In this document: piece by piece, positions 1 through 12,200 of the stretch | Layout of the letters: every line of letters starts with the position of its first letter | Numbering within the stretch: position 1 is the stretch's first letter | DNA from: Akebia trifoliata | Taxonomy: Eukaryota > Streptophyta > Magnoliopsida > Ranunculales > Lardizabalaceae | Assembly (NCBI GenBank): GCA_017979445.1 | Contig: CM030719.1 | Coordinates: 23,427,996 to 23,491,995 of the forward strand | DNA: 64,000 bases | Reading direction: 5' to 3' | Notes under the pieces: generated by a model | What the model saw: only the letters and a program-made list of their open reading frames with translations | Databases searched by the model: none | Told to the model about the DNA's origin: nothing | Made by a program: the position numbers and the translations under genes

Positions 1-552
1 AAATACCATCTATTGGTAAAATCATATCCATTATGACATCGATGGATCTGAAAAATTCAATTTTCTTATGATGCCAATGGATCATAATTTTTTAATATAT
101 AAATTACAATAAAATATTTTTTTTAAAGTTAACATGTTGATTAGAGAGCTAATTTAATTTAATTTAATATGTGCAGGCACCTGGAAAACATTTGATGAAA
201 ATGCTTGAATTATAAATAAAAAATTATAGTATTTTTTTCTTACATGAGTTGAAATTCTGAACCTTTTTTGCAATGTATTTTTTAGTTTATTGGTTAAACG
301 TGTTAAGTAGAGTTTTTAAAATTAGTTGTGAAGAGCTAAGAAAATTCATTTTTTTTAATGTATTAATTGGTTAAACTCATTGGCACTTGGAGTCTTTTTT
401 TTTTCCCCTTCAAAATATTAAATATTAATTGGTTACAAAAGTTTGGCTAAATTATAATCTCAACATTATAAAACGGTATAACACTCATTCAAACAATTTC
501 GGTAGTTTTCTACAATTCTGATTAGCTTTATATACAATCGTTAAAAAAAAAA

Positions 553-675
553 ATGAGAGAGAGAGAGTTCATATTGGTAGTCCAACTTTTAATTATTCAC
601 AATCATTTACTTATTATTATCCGTTTTAATTTGAGTGTAATAAGAAAAATTGAGGTGCCAATAAAACTCTCTTTT
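553..675. mobile_element. Small MITE, GAGAG...TATTGGCACCTCA family
   Basis: The left end reads GAGAGAGTTCATATTGGTAG and the right end, on the complementary strand, reads GAGAGTTTTATTGGCACCTC, giving an imperfect terminal inverted repeat of about 40 bp. The same termini bound the element at 10141-10502 upstream of the cyanase gene, so this is a second, shorter family member. No target-site duplication is obvious. The match of the left end is weaker because it begins in a GA run. Confidence 0.5.
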
Positions 676-1517
676 ATAGGATGTAAGAAACCATGATTTT
701 TTTTAGAATTATTATTATTATTATTTGTTTGAAAAAACGAAATCAGATTTGTATAATAGTAACTGATTTAACACGTTTAGAGTCCTAGATTTTGTAATCT
801 AATTTGTTGCATTAAATTGGCATTAATGACTGAGGTTAGTTTTGGAAGAAGAAAATATCAGAGAGAGAGAGAGAGAGAGAATTAGTTAAATACTTCATGC
901 CACGAAAGTGGGGTCAACAAAAACGCACTACACAAAAAGTAGTGAGCTTGACAATAAAAAGTCGAAATCAACTTTCCTTTCTTAAAAAACAAGAAGAAAT
1001 AAAATCAAGGGAAGTGATTGCCAAGTTGACATGAATCTCTTTCCATCTCAAGCTTTCATTGGTCATTATAGATGCAGAAATTCGTTCTATCTCGAGATAC
1101 TCTCCAAAATAATTTTAACCTGATGAAACCTGCAATAGGATTACTCAGACGATCAAGTTAGAATCGATGCCAAACTATTAAAGAGTTCTCAGAGTTAAAA
1201 AATTTTCTCACCTCCAACATGAATTGCCCTTTTCTCTTTATAGGAATCTTCATCTGTGATTTTTGTCTGACAACTTCAATGAGTTGACCCAGAGTAGTTA
1301 TCCTATTCTCTAGTTTGTTAGCTGCAGAGGTTGTTACAACTACCCTGGTAGACCTAAAGTAGCTACAATCAACGGTAGAGCTATCAAATCCGTCTTTCCG
1401 ACCTATGTAAATTTACGATATCTATGAAGTCTATCCTCCGAGTTACTCGATTGGTCGGCAACAATCCATATGAGCTACGTGTCAGCATGTCCGAGAATCT
1501 CCCTCCACGGTCACTAT

Positions 1518-2024
1518 TAAGGGTGTAACTTGGTTCGATTTGATTCAGTTTAAGGTCAAATTGGAATCGAACCAATATAGGTTAATTCCACTAAATAAGA
1601 ATTAGAATCGAATCAAATTCCATTGGAACCAAACCAACCCAAATTGAACTAATGTCGATTTGATTCAATTCAGTTTTACGGCTTGTCAATATTTTATAAA
1701 TTGTAAGTAATATTTTTTTAATGAAAAAACAAACATAAAATTCCATACAATAATCACTGATCTATTCATAAAAAAGTCATTAGTTTATCCATAAAAAATC
1801 ACTTATATATGTTCTAACTCATAAAATAATTCATAATAATTATTATATACATATATATTTATTTATTGCATAGGGGTTCTATTCTATACAAGCTTGATTC
1901 GAGAACTGAATCAAATTGATCAATTCTCCATTTTCGTAACTTGGAACCGAACCGCAACTTGTTCCAAATAGAATCAAACCACCCCAAAACTATCGGTTTG
2001 AACCGGACCAAGTTGCATCCCTAA
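1518..2024. mobile_element. Foldback or hAT-like element with TSD
   Basis: The ends are inverted copies: TAAGGGTGTAACTTGGT on the left and TTAGGGATGCAACTTGGT read from the right. The direct repeat TCACTAT flanks it at 1511-1517 and 2025-2031. The interior is AT-rich with many variants of a GGTTCGATT-like motif in both orientations and carries no protein. The end type resembles the elements at 11120-11618 and 51598-52229, which have clear 8-bp duplications, so a non-autonomous hAT-like transposon is the best reading. Confidence 0.6.
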
Positions 2025-3669
2025 TCACTATAGTTTTCCTTGTTCTAGTACTCTAACAAGTAAATTGTATTACCCACCACGATCAAAGATCAAAAACCTT
2101 ATGCTACCATCCACACATATGGAAGAATTTCCAAGATTGAATCATCGTGGAAAGACCCTAGCCCTTAGCCCTGTTTTTTGGCAATCCAAATCCTAACACC
2201 TCAAAAATTAGTCGACTGGATTAGTTCTTTTGATTTAACTGAATATTTGGCAAGAATACTTCATTTGATTTAACCGAACTGAACTCCTATTTTCACCACA
2301 TCAGATTCGCAGAAAAGTGGCCGCATAGACCCTAGAAGTAATTAGGGCTAGATTTCAACACTTGATAATGTTGTTTTGATCCAAAATTGAGAAATAACAG
2401 GTCAATTTTCATACAGAAACAATTGCTCAAAAAAGAAAAAAAGAAAACAGACTTACAATAACAGTTCTCCTAATATGTCTGAGATCTAATCGTCAAATTT
2501 CTAGGGTTTCTATAAATCCGAATTATTTTCTAAGAGAAATTTGAAGAAAAACCTCTAAATCTCTGCAAATCCAATATGCTAGACGTAAATATCTGCATAT
2601 CCCTTTTAAAAATCTCTCGAAATGACAGAGAATCGGATTTGACATGAAATTCTCTCCAATTTGCGTGAAATTCATAGATCTACAGAGAAAGAGATGAGAT
2701 CAAGCTCCAACCTGACTTCGACTCTCGAACAACAATGCAATCGAGTTCAAACCTGACTTTGTCCCCTTCGTTTCTTAGAGAGAAAGTAGATCAAGAGTTC
2801 TTTAGTGTTGTATGGAGATCGAACAAGAGTTCTTGAGTCTTTCATGGAGATCGAAGGTTTTTGTGTTGAGGTTTTGTCGAGAGAAAGAGAGATGGATTCA
2901 TGGAGGTCTTGAGCATCTGTCGAGAGAGATACACCGAAGGGTTTTGAGTTTTGACGAGAGAGATGAGACTAAAGGGTTTTGCTATGTTATCAGTTAAGGA
3001 AAAAAAAAAAAAAAATTTGAACTTAAAAGAACTCGATAGAATAGGACCGTCGAATCTTGGGTCGAATGTGTTCGGTTTTCACGTAGTGATGGTTAAAAGT
3101 TGGGTTGATCATCTTTTGATCATAGAGGCAATTGGGCGATATCTTTTAAAATTGACCTATCCAATATCTTTTAACATAACATAATCAAATTTTAATAGTT
3201 AATTTTTTTATTTATTTATCTAAAACAATAGTTTGTGATTGAGCATCAACTAACCTATACCTTAAACCAATGGCACACCCCCCATTGAACTCCTTCTCTC
3301 ATAGACATGAAAAATAACTCAAATGCTCTTATTTTCAACCTTCGCAATTCTCTCTACTACATTCTAACCTCAAATCAAAATAGGATTTTTAGAGAAAAAA
3401 AAAAAAGAAGAAAAAATTATAGAATAAGTATGTTTTTTCAACAAAGAGTTACGACAGGTTGAAAAATGATTAATCAAAGATAAGGATAATAAGATAAAAA
3501 AGAAAGAAATGTACCGAAGAGGCTGATGTGCTTGAAGGTGATGGATTTTTGAGAGAAAATTAAATTTATTTATTTTTTTTTTTCCAGTTATAAGATGAGG
3601 TCATTCAAGTCATTTTGCATTGTTTATAAGAAAAGACCGATGTCACTAGAGGTGTGGGTATCTCAAATA

Positions 3670-3972
3670 TGGGGGCATTCAGGTCAAACATTTTACCAAT
3701 GTGTTTCATCTTACATGAGTTAGAAGTTTTAGAATGGACTGATTTTTTGTAAAGATGATCTCTGTTTGTCCGTTCTAAAACTTCTAACCCCATCAAAATT
3801 GGTTTACAAATAATTGATGGTCCACGATTCTTCACCTTGTAAACTACAATTAGAAGTTTCGGAATGGGCCGATAAAGATCATCCTCACAAAAAATAAGTC
3901 CATTCCGAAACTTCTAACCCATATAGGACGAAACACGTTGGCAAAATGTTTGGCCCCTGAATGATTCCCCTC
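3670..3972. mobile_element. Foldback element, family F1
   Basis: The left arm (GGGGGCATTCAGGTCAAACA) and the right arm read on the other strand (GGGGAATCATTCAGGGGCC) are inverted copies that extend inward through the core shared by all F1 members: a GTTAGAAGTTTC-like block, then GAATGG(G/A)CTGATTTTTTG and GATGATCTC. The interior forms nested palindromes. No coding capacity. Confidence 0.55.
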
Positions 3973-4277
3973 AAACATTGAGGGGTATGTCTATATCACC
4001 CATCATCAAATGATATTATTTGGGCTGATCAATCAAAAACTTCAATGCAAGAAATAGTAGGAACTCATAACATGTTTATTAGAAATTCAAAACAAACACT
4101 AACAAGATGATGAGGAAACATGTTTGAACAAAAACTACAATACAAACACTAGTGGGATGTAGTAACAAAGCTTATATAAAACTTCAACACAAGTAGTAGT
4201 AGGATCTTGGTGGCCTTTATTTAAATGAAGCAAGAGACTGCAATATATTTCCAACTTCAAAAGAGGTTCACTTTCTT

Positions 4278-7200
4278 TTACTGCAGCTTCAGCCTGGAGA
4301 CCATATGATCAACTTTCTGCATCATGGGAAGAAAAAAAAAACAAGAAAAGGAATGAGTGAAAGTAGGGTATTGATCTACTACATGAAACAACTAGAAAAT
4401 TAAACATCCAAAATAAAATAATAAAATTAAATAGATCGGCTACCAAACAGTGTTTCCTACTTCCATGCGCGTTTAGTAAGCTAATGAAATGAAATGTTAA
4501 TATGCAACCAACATCTTGTGTTCATGAACTCTGTTGCAAAATTTGACAAATTTTTCCCAAAAAACAAAAAGATTGCCGAATAAGAGACCGACTGATTAAA
4601 TCAACAATTTGCCAATTAATCGTCGAATCGTTCGACCCTCCCCCATATAAGGAGTTTTGACATTTTGTTTTTTGGAAACCCTCCATACTCCTAACTCCAT
4701 CTCTCTATCCATCTACCGTCTTCTTACTCATTTTCATTTGAGGTTATTTGTGTTTTTTAGAACATTGATTTTTTTTTTCTTTCTTTCTAAAAACCCATTA
4801 TTTTCAACCTTCTTCTTCTTCGTCTTCCAAAACTTATTATTTTTAATTTCCAAAATAAGAAACTTGATTTTTTCTTAAATACCCGTCTTCTTCAAACTCT
4901 AGGGGTGAAACTTTTACTCTTCAACCAAATTCAGATTCTATTTTCTTCAACATTCAGATCTCAAGAACACAAAAGTGTTTTAAGGAGGTTGAAGATGATT
5001 TTTTTCGGGGAAAAACCCTAAAAAATATTTTGTACTCTATTAGAAATTTTCCCAAATTATTTTGCAAAACTTTCCCAGATTAAGCTTATGTAAACCGAAC
5101 AGAGTCTGAACTTGGTTACTATGCCTGTGATCTTGAGCTTATATCTAAGTTATATCGTCCAACACAAAAGAAGAAATTAGCATCTTTGGCCTTTTAATTG
5201 CAGATTATAAAAAAAAAAAAAATAATAAAAAATTACTGACCTGTTCGGTGTGAGGTAAGTACTTCCCATCAAATGTCAACACAACACGATCCTTCCCATC
5301 AACTCCCTTAACTTTGTCAACCGAGCAGTAGAAGTCTATAGCTGACATACTAAGCATAAGAGGAACAAAGTTGACAAGCAAAGGTGAAACCACAATCAAA
5401 GGCTTAAATATAACTGTAGGAGTCAAGAATCATATTCATCTGTTACATATATTTTTTTCTGTTAATACATTGGCAGTAAATTGTAACTGAGAAAACAACA
5501 AAATCCAAATAAGGGAGGAAGAGATAGCGAATAAACCTTGTAAACAGAGTAAATTAAAGCAAAAAATGAAAATTAATCTCTTTCCACCACACATTTTACA
5601 AGAACATCTAACATAGTCATAAATTCAGAACATCTAATTACCAACAAGGCTACGTAAGTTTTTAACCACTCAAAAGAGGAAGTGGCCTCATGGGCCCCGA
5701 AGTCCATTTAGATTCTTAGAATTTTGACTTTCGAGAAAAAAATGGATCAACACAAGTGCAAAATAAATAAATAAATAAATAAAAAAAACCGAGTGTTTGA
5801 ATTGCTCATAAGTGATTGAAATTTGAAAGAACCAAAAATTCAAGACAGATAAAAATGACACTGAAACCAAGAACTACCATATTTGAGAATTAATACCAAA
5901 CAGGATTATAGAATGGAGTGAACTTATGAAATATTCAAATTTCACACTACCATCATGGACCACAAAAAATGTCAAAAATTCAGCGATACTTGTATTTTTG
6001 TGTGGAAATTACAATTTAAGCCTCTGACTTCAACATGTGACAGAAATTAGCATTTGACCCTTGTCTACTGTCACATTGTTTTTTCCTAGTCCAAGAAGAG
6101 GGGCACGTTTAAAAATTAAAGCGTGAAAAATTGTATGTTTTCCCTTGGAAACATAGATGCCACTGATGGAATTTTCAACGATGATCATTGATGGGTGGTT
6201 GTATCTCTTCGGAGTAGTGGGTTTTCTTTTTGCCGTAATTGTTGTTGGTCATCTTGACCACTTCTGTTCGATATTTTTTTTTTACCAAATAAAGGTAGAG
6301 GGAGTTGCAATGAATCTAGAAAATGCAGGATAAATTTTTATCACATTGAACTATATGGGTATGGTAAAACCTAGGGCCAGCCCCCACCCCACCCAAAAAA
6401 AAAAAAACCAACTACGCACCTAAAGATGCAAACACCACACAATATGAGCTCCAATACAGGATATCGAACCCCCTTACCTACCAAATGTAGAAGTAAGATT
6501 TTTTTTTTTTTTTTTTCATGAATCTCCATCGTTCCTTTGTTGTTTCTCTTATTAGTGTTATTTTACTAGTTAATTTAATGGGTGGATTCTAAATAGGTAT
6601 TGCATGTATTTAGGGCATCCCAGGTAAACAAAAGAATAAAAAGGAGATTAAGACACTTAAATTTTTGAGCAATTGCCCTTTTAAATTCCCCCTTCCCCCT
6701 CAAAGTCGGTTCACTCAATATTTGTTCTTTTATTGTGGTTTTCTTTTCTCAGAATAAATTTGAATGGAGAAGTAGGATTCATGTTGTCACCCTCGATAAT
6801 TGGGACAAGGTGTAGATGATGTGATTTCAATTGATTTTGGATAGGGATGTGGTTGCTAACAGTAGGAAGGGTGCAACAATAGCCTACCCTATATTTAATA
6901 TCAAAAGTTCAAATCAACTAACTTATCGAACAACCCAAACTTGCGCTAACGGGAAGAAATTGAACAAATGAATTACAAATGTACTATAAGGGTCTGTATG
7001 ACTTCAAAGGTTCGTTTTCAAGGGAATATGAATTTCTCAAGAAAATGATCATGGGAAAATAAATTCTGCCATTTAATTGCACCTATGAAAATGTCAAAGA
7101 GGAATTGGGTTTTAGATTTGGGCATGGGTGCGGGCATAGGATAATAACATTTGAGCGTGTGCAATCATACATTTGGAAATCACATTTTCTATGGGAAATC

Positions 7201-10090
7201 ATTTTCCCACTTTCTTGCTCACTTTCCAAGCGCAATCATACAAATTTGAGGTGTGTTGGCAGAAAAGTATGAATCTTGTAGGTCAATAACAAAGAAAATA
7301 TATAGAAAACGAAAAAAAAAAAAAAAAATCACTCAAAAGATCCACTATAGTGCCTATGGTTATAACAAGAGAATTCAAGATGCCCATGTAACAAGATGTT
7401 TATTCTAGTTTCACACAATTCATGGTAACAAATACTAGAAAAATCTCTTTAAAATTCTACAACTCCCTCATTCTGAACCTATGTTACCAGATTCATTCCT
7501 ACTTTACCAAACCACGAACCAGTTTGTGGTATGATTCGTATTGGATTGGTGGAATACAAAGAATCCGGACTAAACAATCTGCCAACCCAACCATTCCAAC
7601 AGGGGTGGATTTACAGTGGGGGCAAAAACCTTTTTTTTGCTTTTATTGCCCCCACGAGGACAAAATTCTGGCCCCGCCCATGCATTCCAATTTGCTGAAT
7701 TTTTTCATTGGGTTTGACAAACCAAATAGTGAAGATACAATGCATTTCATTGAGAATTTGACTATGCCTCTTCATCTTCTTTCGTCATGTGTATATAAAA
7801 GAGAATCAGATCTATCTATTTTTTTAAGTCTAACTGTTGGAATCTTTTAACATTATAACCGTTATAGGATAAAATCCGGGCCCTACACGTGGCATGATCT
7901 GAGAGGGGTTGGAGGGTTAGGAAGGATCATATTCCAACACAACTCAACCCTGTGGTACCTGAGGTGCTAATCAACCTAGCATAACCAAGTCGAGCTGATT
8001 ACTTGTTGGAAGGGTATAACAAAGTAATACTTGGGATGAGCTCAGCTATTTCTCAAGCTGGACTGAGAGAGAAAACTAAGAATCCATGAGTGATTGACTG
8101 TGTCAATCACATTCTTTCCTAAGTGGATAACTTTCTACTTTGAGGAAACTTTCCATGAGCTAATCATGAGATCTAGTAGTAAAAGATTACCCTAAATCCC
8201 CTTGAATAAGAAAATGAGTGACATGTCTAAGGGGGGTGGTTAAGGAATGGAATTAGCCTATAAGTAAGAAAGGAGGCCATGGAGGAAAAGACTTTAGGAA
8301 GGTGGTTTAATTTTGCTAGCCACTATTCTAAGTTGAGTGTTAGAGGGCGTTTGACAAATACCAAACCGGTGGCCCAGTTTGGTGGAGGAGCAAGGTCTCA
8401 CCATTAAAACTACTGTTGAGGTGTTCAAGGTAAGTTCAAAAATAACATATACAATAATTTTACTTGTAACTTGCATGCTTGAATTATCATGGTTACAAAT
8501 ATCACTGATAAAAAAAAAATGGTTTCAAATCTCATCTGAGACCTAGAAGACTCGTCCTCATAGTCACCAAGTCAGGGTTCGGGAATAAGTTGGCAAGGGA
8601 AAAATCCAATAAAATCGGGAAACATCGGGAAAAAAATCGTGCTTGGTTAAGGCTATGTAATTATTCCTACTAGTGGGTGTTACTATATTATATCATTAAG
8701 TTCCATATTAAACTAGAATGATAAATCATCAATTCTAATATCATTTATGCATCCACAAACAAGTAACCACATATCCACAACATATTCAAGGTTTATATTA
8801 TTCAAAATATAAGAAAAGATGACAATTATGAGTCCGAATTAGGATTCCTTAACAGATCAAAAACATCAAATCAATGTCATTCTCATTTGCATCCTCATTA
8901 TTTGTGATTTAATAGTGAATTTCGTAAAAGTCACGTATTATTAAAAAAGTCATGATTAAATCAGGGAAGGAAAAAAGTCATGATTTAATTACGATTTTTT
9001 CAATACGTTGGAGACTTTGGTGACTATGCTCGCCCGAGTCATCTTGGTATCGTCCACCACCAACGAGACGGATTTTACGCTGCTTAAGCTTCAAACCATC
9101 TCACAAGATAAATGAGATGACTTGGACGATATTTCGAAAATCTCTGCCAAGTTAGTAAAACTCAAAAGAGTCAAACGGGATTTCATATATTTTAATTAAG
9201 ATAATTAATCTTTTAGAATTTAAATACATATTATCTAAATAAAGTATGCTTTTATGATTAGACATCTTCTAATCTACCTTAGTTTATATTAAAAAAAAGT
9301 ATAATTGTTTTCACATAAATATATATAAATAAATAATTGTAAACTGAGTTAAATGATTTATCTCATCCGAGACAACTCTATCGCGTCTATGTTCGAGGCA
9401 AAACGTCAAACCAAGATTTGAAACCATGTGAATTATACATAAGCATAAGTGAACCAAACCAGAAAACCTAAGTAAACTAAGAAACAAGTTATCCATGCCT
9501 ACTTGTTCTAGAGTGGTGAACCACAAAATCCGAACAAAACAATGAACCGGGTAACATAGTTCTAAACAACAAATAGAAATAACAAATAAACAAATATGAA
9601 AAAAAAAAGGAAGATGATTAAAGAGTTTACAACTTACATGCCATCACCAAACTCTTCACTGATGATGTCCTTAATGCTCTCCCCAAAGTGCAAAACTGCT
9701 TCATTCAACCTATAACACCAATTCACACAAAATAAACAAAACCCAACATGAAATTGAACCAAATTTCAAGACCCATAACTCCAAAAATCCAAAAAAAAAA
9801 AAAAAAAACCCCCACCTGTAAATAGTTGGGTCTTGGAGGAGATTAGGATCGTAGGACCTCAAGGGAGGCCTCATCATCTCCTCCAAAAACTCCTCGGGCA
9901 GGTCGGGCAGGGCTGCTCGCAGTTTTGGTGCCGTCTCGGGCTTCAGTTGAGCCTGCCTTCTCAAAAGCTGGGCAACGTAGACATTCGTCAAACCAATCTC
10001 GTTTCCAATCTGACTGAAAGTTTTTCCTGATTTTCGTTTCACAGAGAGGAGATGATTCACCACTCTTGCCTTGCTCGTGACCTCTTCCAT
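4278..10090 (-). CDS. CYN: Cyanase (cyanate hydratase), four exons
   Basis: Exons on the minus strand are 10090-9816, 9709-9638, 5349-5241 and 4316-4278; all three introns have GT/AG ends and the join is open, giving 164 aa, close to plant cyanases. Cyanase converts cyanate and bicarbonate to ammonia and carbon dioxide via carbamate and acts as a soluble decamer. Residues 1-75 are the helical DNA-binding-like N-terminal domain ([12 protein letters not shown], then [19 protein letters not shown]). The catalytic domain follows with PTIYRLNEAV, FGDGIMSAIDF and [10 protein letters not shown]. Arg92, Glu95 and Ser118 have the spacing of the bacterial catalytic residues Arg96, Glu99 and Ser122. The last exon encodes only 12 residues ([12 protein letters not shown]) and the stop. 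The start is the first ATG, as [15 protein letters not shown] matches the family N-terminus. Intron 2 (5350-9637) is 4.3 kb and full of repeats. No break is visible, so the gene is probably functional. Confidence 0.95.
6365..6500 (-). mobile_element. Possible SINE remnant in cyanase intron 2
   Basis: Read on the minus strand there is a B-box-like GGGTTCGATATCC within a tRNA-like context, followed by GGTGGGGTGGGGGCTGGCCC and flanked by A/T homopolymers. No clear A box or target-site duplication is visible, so this stays tentative. Confidence 0.3.
7600..7682. mobile_element. 83-bp hAT-type MITE with 8-bp TSD
   Basis: The element begins CAGGGGTGGATTTACAGTGG and ends GGCCCCGCCCATG. It is flanked by a perfect 8-bp direct repeat, CATTCCAA (7592-7599 and 7683-7690). 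It shares CAGGGG(C/T)GGA ends and the internal GGGGGCAA...TTGCCCCCAC block with the 274-bp element at 24083-24356. It lies in cyanase intron 2. Confidence 0.8.
8549..9040. mobile_element. Inverted-repeat element in cyanase intron 2
   Basis: The left end GACTCGTCCTCATAGTCACC is mirrored at the right, which reads GACTCGGGCGAGCATAGTCA on the other strand. The inverted termini are about 25-30 bp and enclose roughly 490 bp of AT-rich non-coding sequence. No clear target-site duplication. Probably a non-autonomous DNA transposon or the inverted ends of a larger decayed one. Confidence 0.55.
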
Positions 10091-10140
10091 TGTGAAATGT
10101 GATCTTTGGCTCTCCCAGAACTGCTCTATTTGAAGGATTA

Positions 10141-10502
10141 GAGAGATGCTATTCGCACCCTAACTTTTATTTACTACACTCCAATTAAAAATAAGAAAAT
10201 TAGTGAAAGAGTGTGAGTAAATAAACTTAGGTGGATGCCAATTGAAGCTCTCACTATTTTTTTCTTCTTCTTTTTTATTGTTAAATTTCTATTTTTTGAA
10301 TTTAGGATTTTAGACAGCCTAATCGTAATGATAAAGAACTACTGAAATTAGTTGAATAAGTGTTATAAGGTTTTGTAACATAAAAATTATAATTTGAGCC
10401 AAACCTTTCTAATGTTTGAAGAATGTGTTTTAACCTTATTAGTGAATAATTTAATAAATTAAAGTGTAATAAGTAAAATTTGAGGTGCCAATAACAGCTC
10501 TC
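10141..10502. mobile_element. MITE upstream of the cyanase start
   Basis: The left terminus GAGAGATGCTATTCGCACCC and the right terminus read inward (GAGAGCTGTTATTGGCACCT) form an inverted repeat of about 40 bp that runs on into TTTTATTTACTACAC and its partner. The left edge is 51 bp upstream of the cyanase ATG. The duplicated copy of this 5' region at 11978-12200 has no such sequence at the matching place, so the element is an insertion, or the other copy derives from the uninserted state. It may supply or displace promoter sequence. Confidence 0.7.
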
Positions 10503-10720
10503 AAATGTTAGCAGCCCTTTTAAGTGATAGTAGTTAAGTAGGGCTCACAAGTCACAAACTGGTCGTTTGAAGGGATAATCCACTAGAACTTTGGTAGGAC
10601 ATGTGCACTAGGATTTTTTGGAATTTCACAATACTCTCAGCAGGCCCTAAAATTCTCATGGCATGCTCGACAAGACTATCAATGGGTATGTGTCAGGTCG
10701 GGTCGGGTCAGACAAAAGAG
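10503..10720. repeat. Cyanase 5'-flank segment, copy 1
   Basis: This stretch continues the cyanase upstream region beyond the MITE. It contains CTCAGCAGGCCCTAAAATTC and GGTCGGGTCGGGTC, both repeated at 12142-12200. Together with 10083-10140 it forms the first copy of a duplicated segment whose second copy is at 11978-12200. Confidence 0.6.
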
Positions 10721-11119
10721 GACCCGATTCTAATTATGCCTAAAAATCCTAGCCCAAGTTCAGTTTGTCTAATTGTCAGACTGGCCCCAGATGATCGCAT
10801 ATCCATGAAGCATTCAAAAAACACGATTGGGTGCCATATGGTTATAAAGAACAAAATTCTAAAAACTTAAAGAATAAACAAATTTAAAAAAAGACTAATT
10901 TGACTGTTGGATTTCAATTTTAAATTTGAGAGTTCAACAATCGTCCTTTTCAAAATCTCTAATTTGACAAAAAAATGTATTTTATGAATTTCTTTTTTCA
11001 TACATAGTTTAAAACAACAATTATAGAGTGTTGAGGTGTCATTTGGACTTATGTGGCAGTCCACATAACTCAAATGAGGAGCTTGATTCAAGTTTTACAT
11101 GATCTTCAATCCACACAAC

Positions 11120-11618
11120 TAGGGTTGTCAACGGATGCTTATTAGTTCGGATACAGTAATATCCGAACCCGAATCTGAATATTTTATCTGATATTTGAAT
11201 TCGAATTTGAATCCAACGGTTGTTCTAAAATTCTATTCAAATTCGAATATGATTATCCTATTGGATATCGGATAATATCCCGTTAGAATTTGAATAATTT
11301 GTATATTAAAAAAATACAATTTTTTTCTTATTTAATTGATTTTTCATTAATGTATATAATAAATAAATAAATAAAATAGTATATATTATATTATTTATAT
11401 AAAAAATAAATCAAATAAAATAATATAAACTTTATATTATTTTGAATAGGATATTATCGGATTATATATGTTAATATCCGAATCTGTATCCAATAAGGAT
11501 TCGAATATATAAAACTATCTGAATTCGAATCTGAAATTCGAAATTTTTAGATAATATCTGATTTTTCAAATTCGAATTCGAATCAGATGCGAATTTTCGA
11601 CTATCCATTGATACCCTA
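11120..11618. mobile_element. hAT-like element with 8-bp TSD
   Basis: The ends are TAGGGTTGTCAACGGATGC and, from the other strand, TAGGGTATCAATGGATAGTC. The 8-bp direct repeat CACACAAC flanks it (11112-11119 and 11619-11626). The 499-bp interior is very AT-rich, with repeated ATATCCGAA-type motifs in both orientations, and has no coding capacity. The 8-bp duplication is typical of hAT transposition. Confidence 0.75.
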
Positions 11619-11977
11619 CACACAACCTTTTTCCCAATGTATGTATATACAATTATATTCATAAGATAGTAGGCTGAGTTAGGCTGTCTGGATCAACTCA
11701 ATTAGTTAATGAGCCTAATAACTCGGGTTGGATCTAAGTCTTTTGATATTCAGATCGGATAAAAAAATTCAGATTTGAATCTAGATCCTACTTAGATCAT
11801 TCTAACTAAGACCAGATCCAAACCTGTCAGATCAATCAGATTGGGTTGAATTGCATTTCACATTATAAGCATCCTTAGATTTGGACAAATCATCCCTAGA
11901 TTTGGGTTAATTGGGTCCATTAGTGTTGAGTTGAGGGGCATTCAACCATATTCGACCCATTTTTATATGGTCATGCT

Positions 11978-12200
11978 GTCTTCCATTGTGAAATGTGATC
12001 TCCCAACGACAAATAATGGTCTATTTAAAGGGTTAGCCCTTAGGTAGGGCCACAACTAATCATGTAAAAGGATAATATTTATTAATACTTTTGGTTGGGC
12101 CCATGTCTGGATATAATTGAACTTGACCTTGACCAAACCCTCAGCAGCAGGCCCTAAAATCCTCATGGTCTACACGACAATGGGTCGGGTCGGGTAAGGC
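11978..12200. repeat. Duplicated cyanase 5' region, copy 2
   Basis: CTTCCATTGTGAAATGTGAT, the exact sequence across the cyanase start codon (minus-strand ATG within CCAT), recurs here, followed by TCTATTTAAAGGGTTAG, matching TCTATTTGAAGGATTAG near 10127. The cyanase coding exon itself is not duplicated: the match stops at the first codons. Further on, CTCAGCAGCAGGCCCTAAAA matches 10637 onwards. The copy lacks the MITE. Confidence 0.7.

Larger units (their letters stand above)
1..4277. other. Gene-free left flank
   Basis: No reading frame here has recognisable protein similarity; the longest are 60-77 codons and lack splice context. The sequence is AT-rich with short GA runs near 550-565 and 860-880, a GA-rich stretch at about 2640-2990, and the inverted-repeat elements listed separately at 553-675, 1518-2024 and 3670-3972. 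The 3' UTR of the cyanase gene probably ends in the last 200 bp. The GA-rich stretch could be the leader of a gene lying to the left, but I see no coding exon to support that. Confidence 0.6.

Noticed and set aside
2812..3184. Two overlapping frames in the GA-rich stretch
   Set aside because: Low-complexity repeats of GAGAGAGAT and GGAGATCGA; no family match and no splice context.
7422..7850. 142-codon open frame on the plus strand
   Set aside because: It runs through the 83-bp MITE at 7600-7682, has no recognisable family and lies antisense in cyanase intron 2.
7835..8300. Possible solo LTR starting TGTTGGAATC
   Set aside because: No matching CA end or target duplication could be found.
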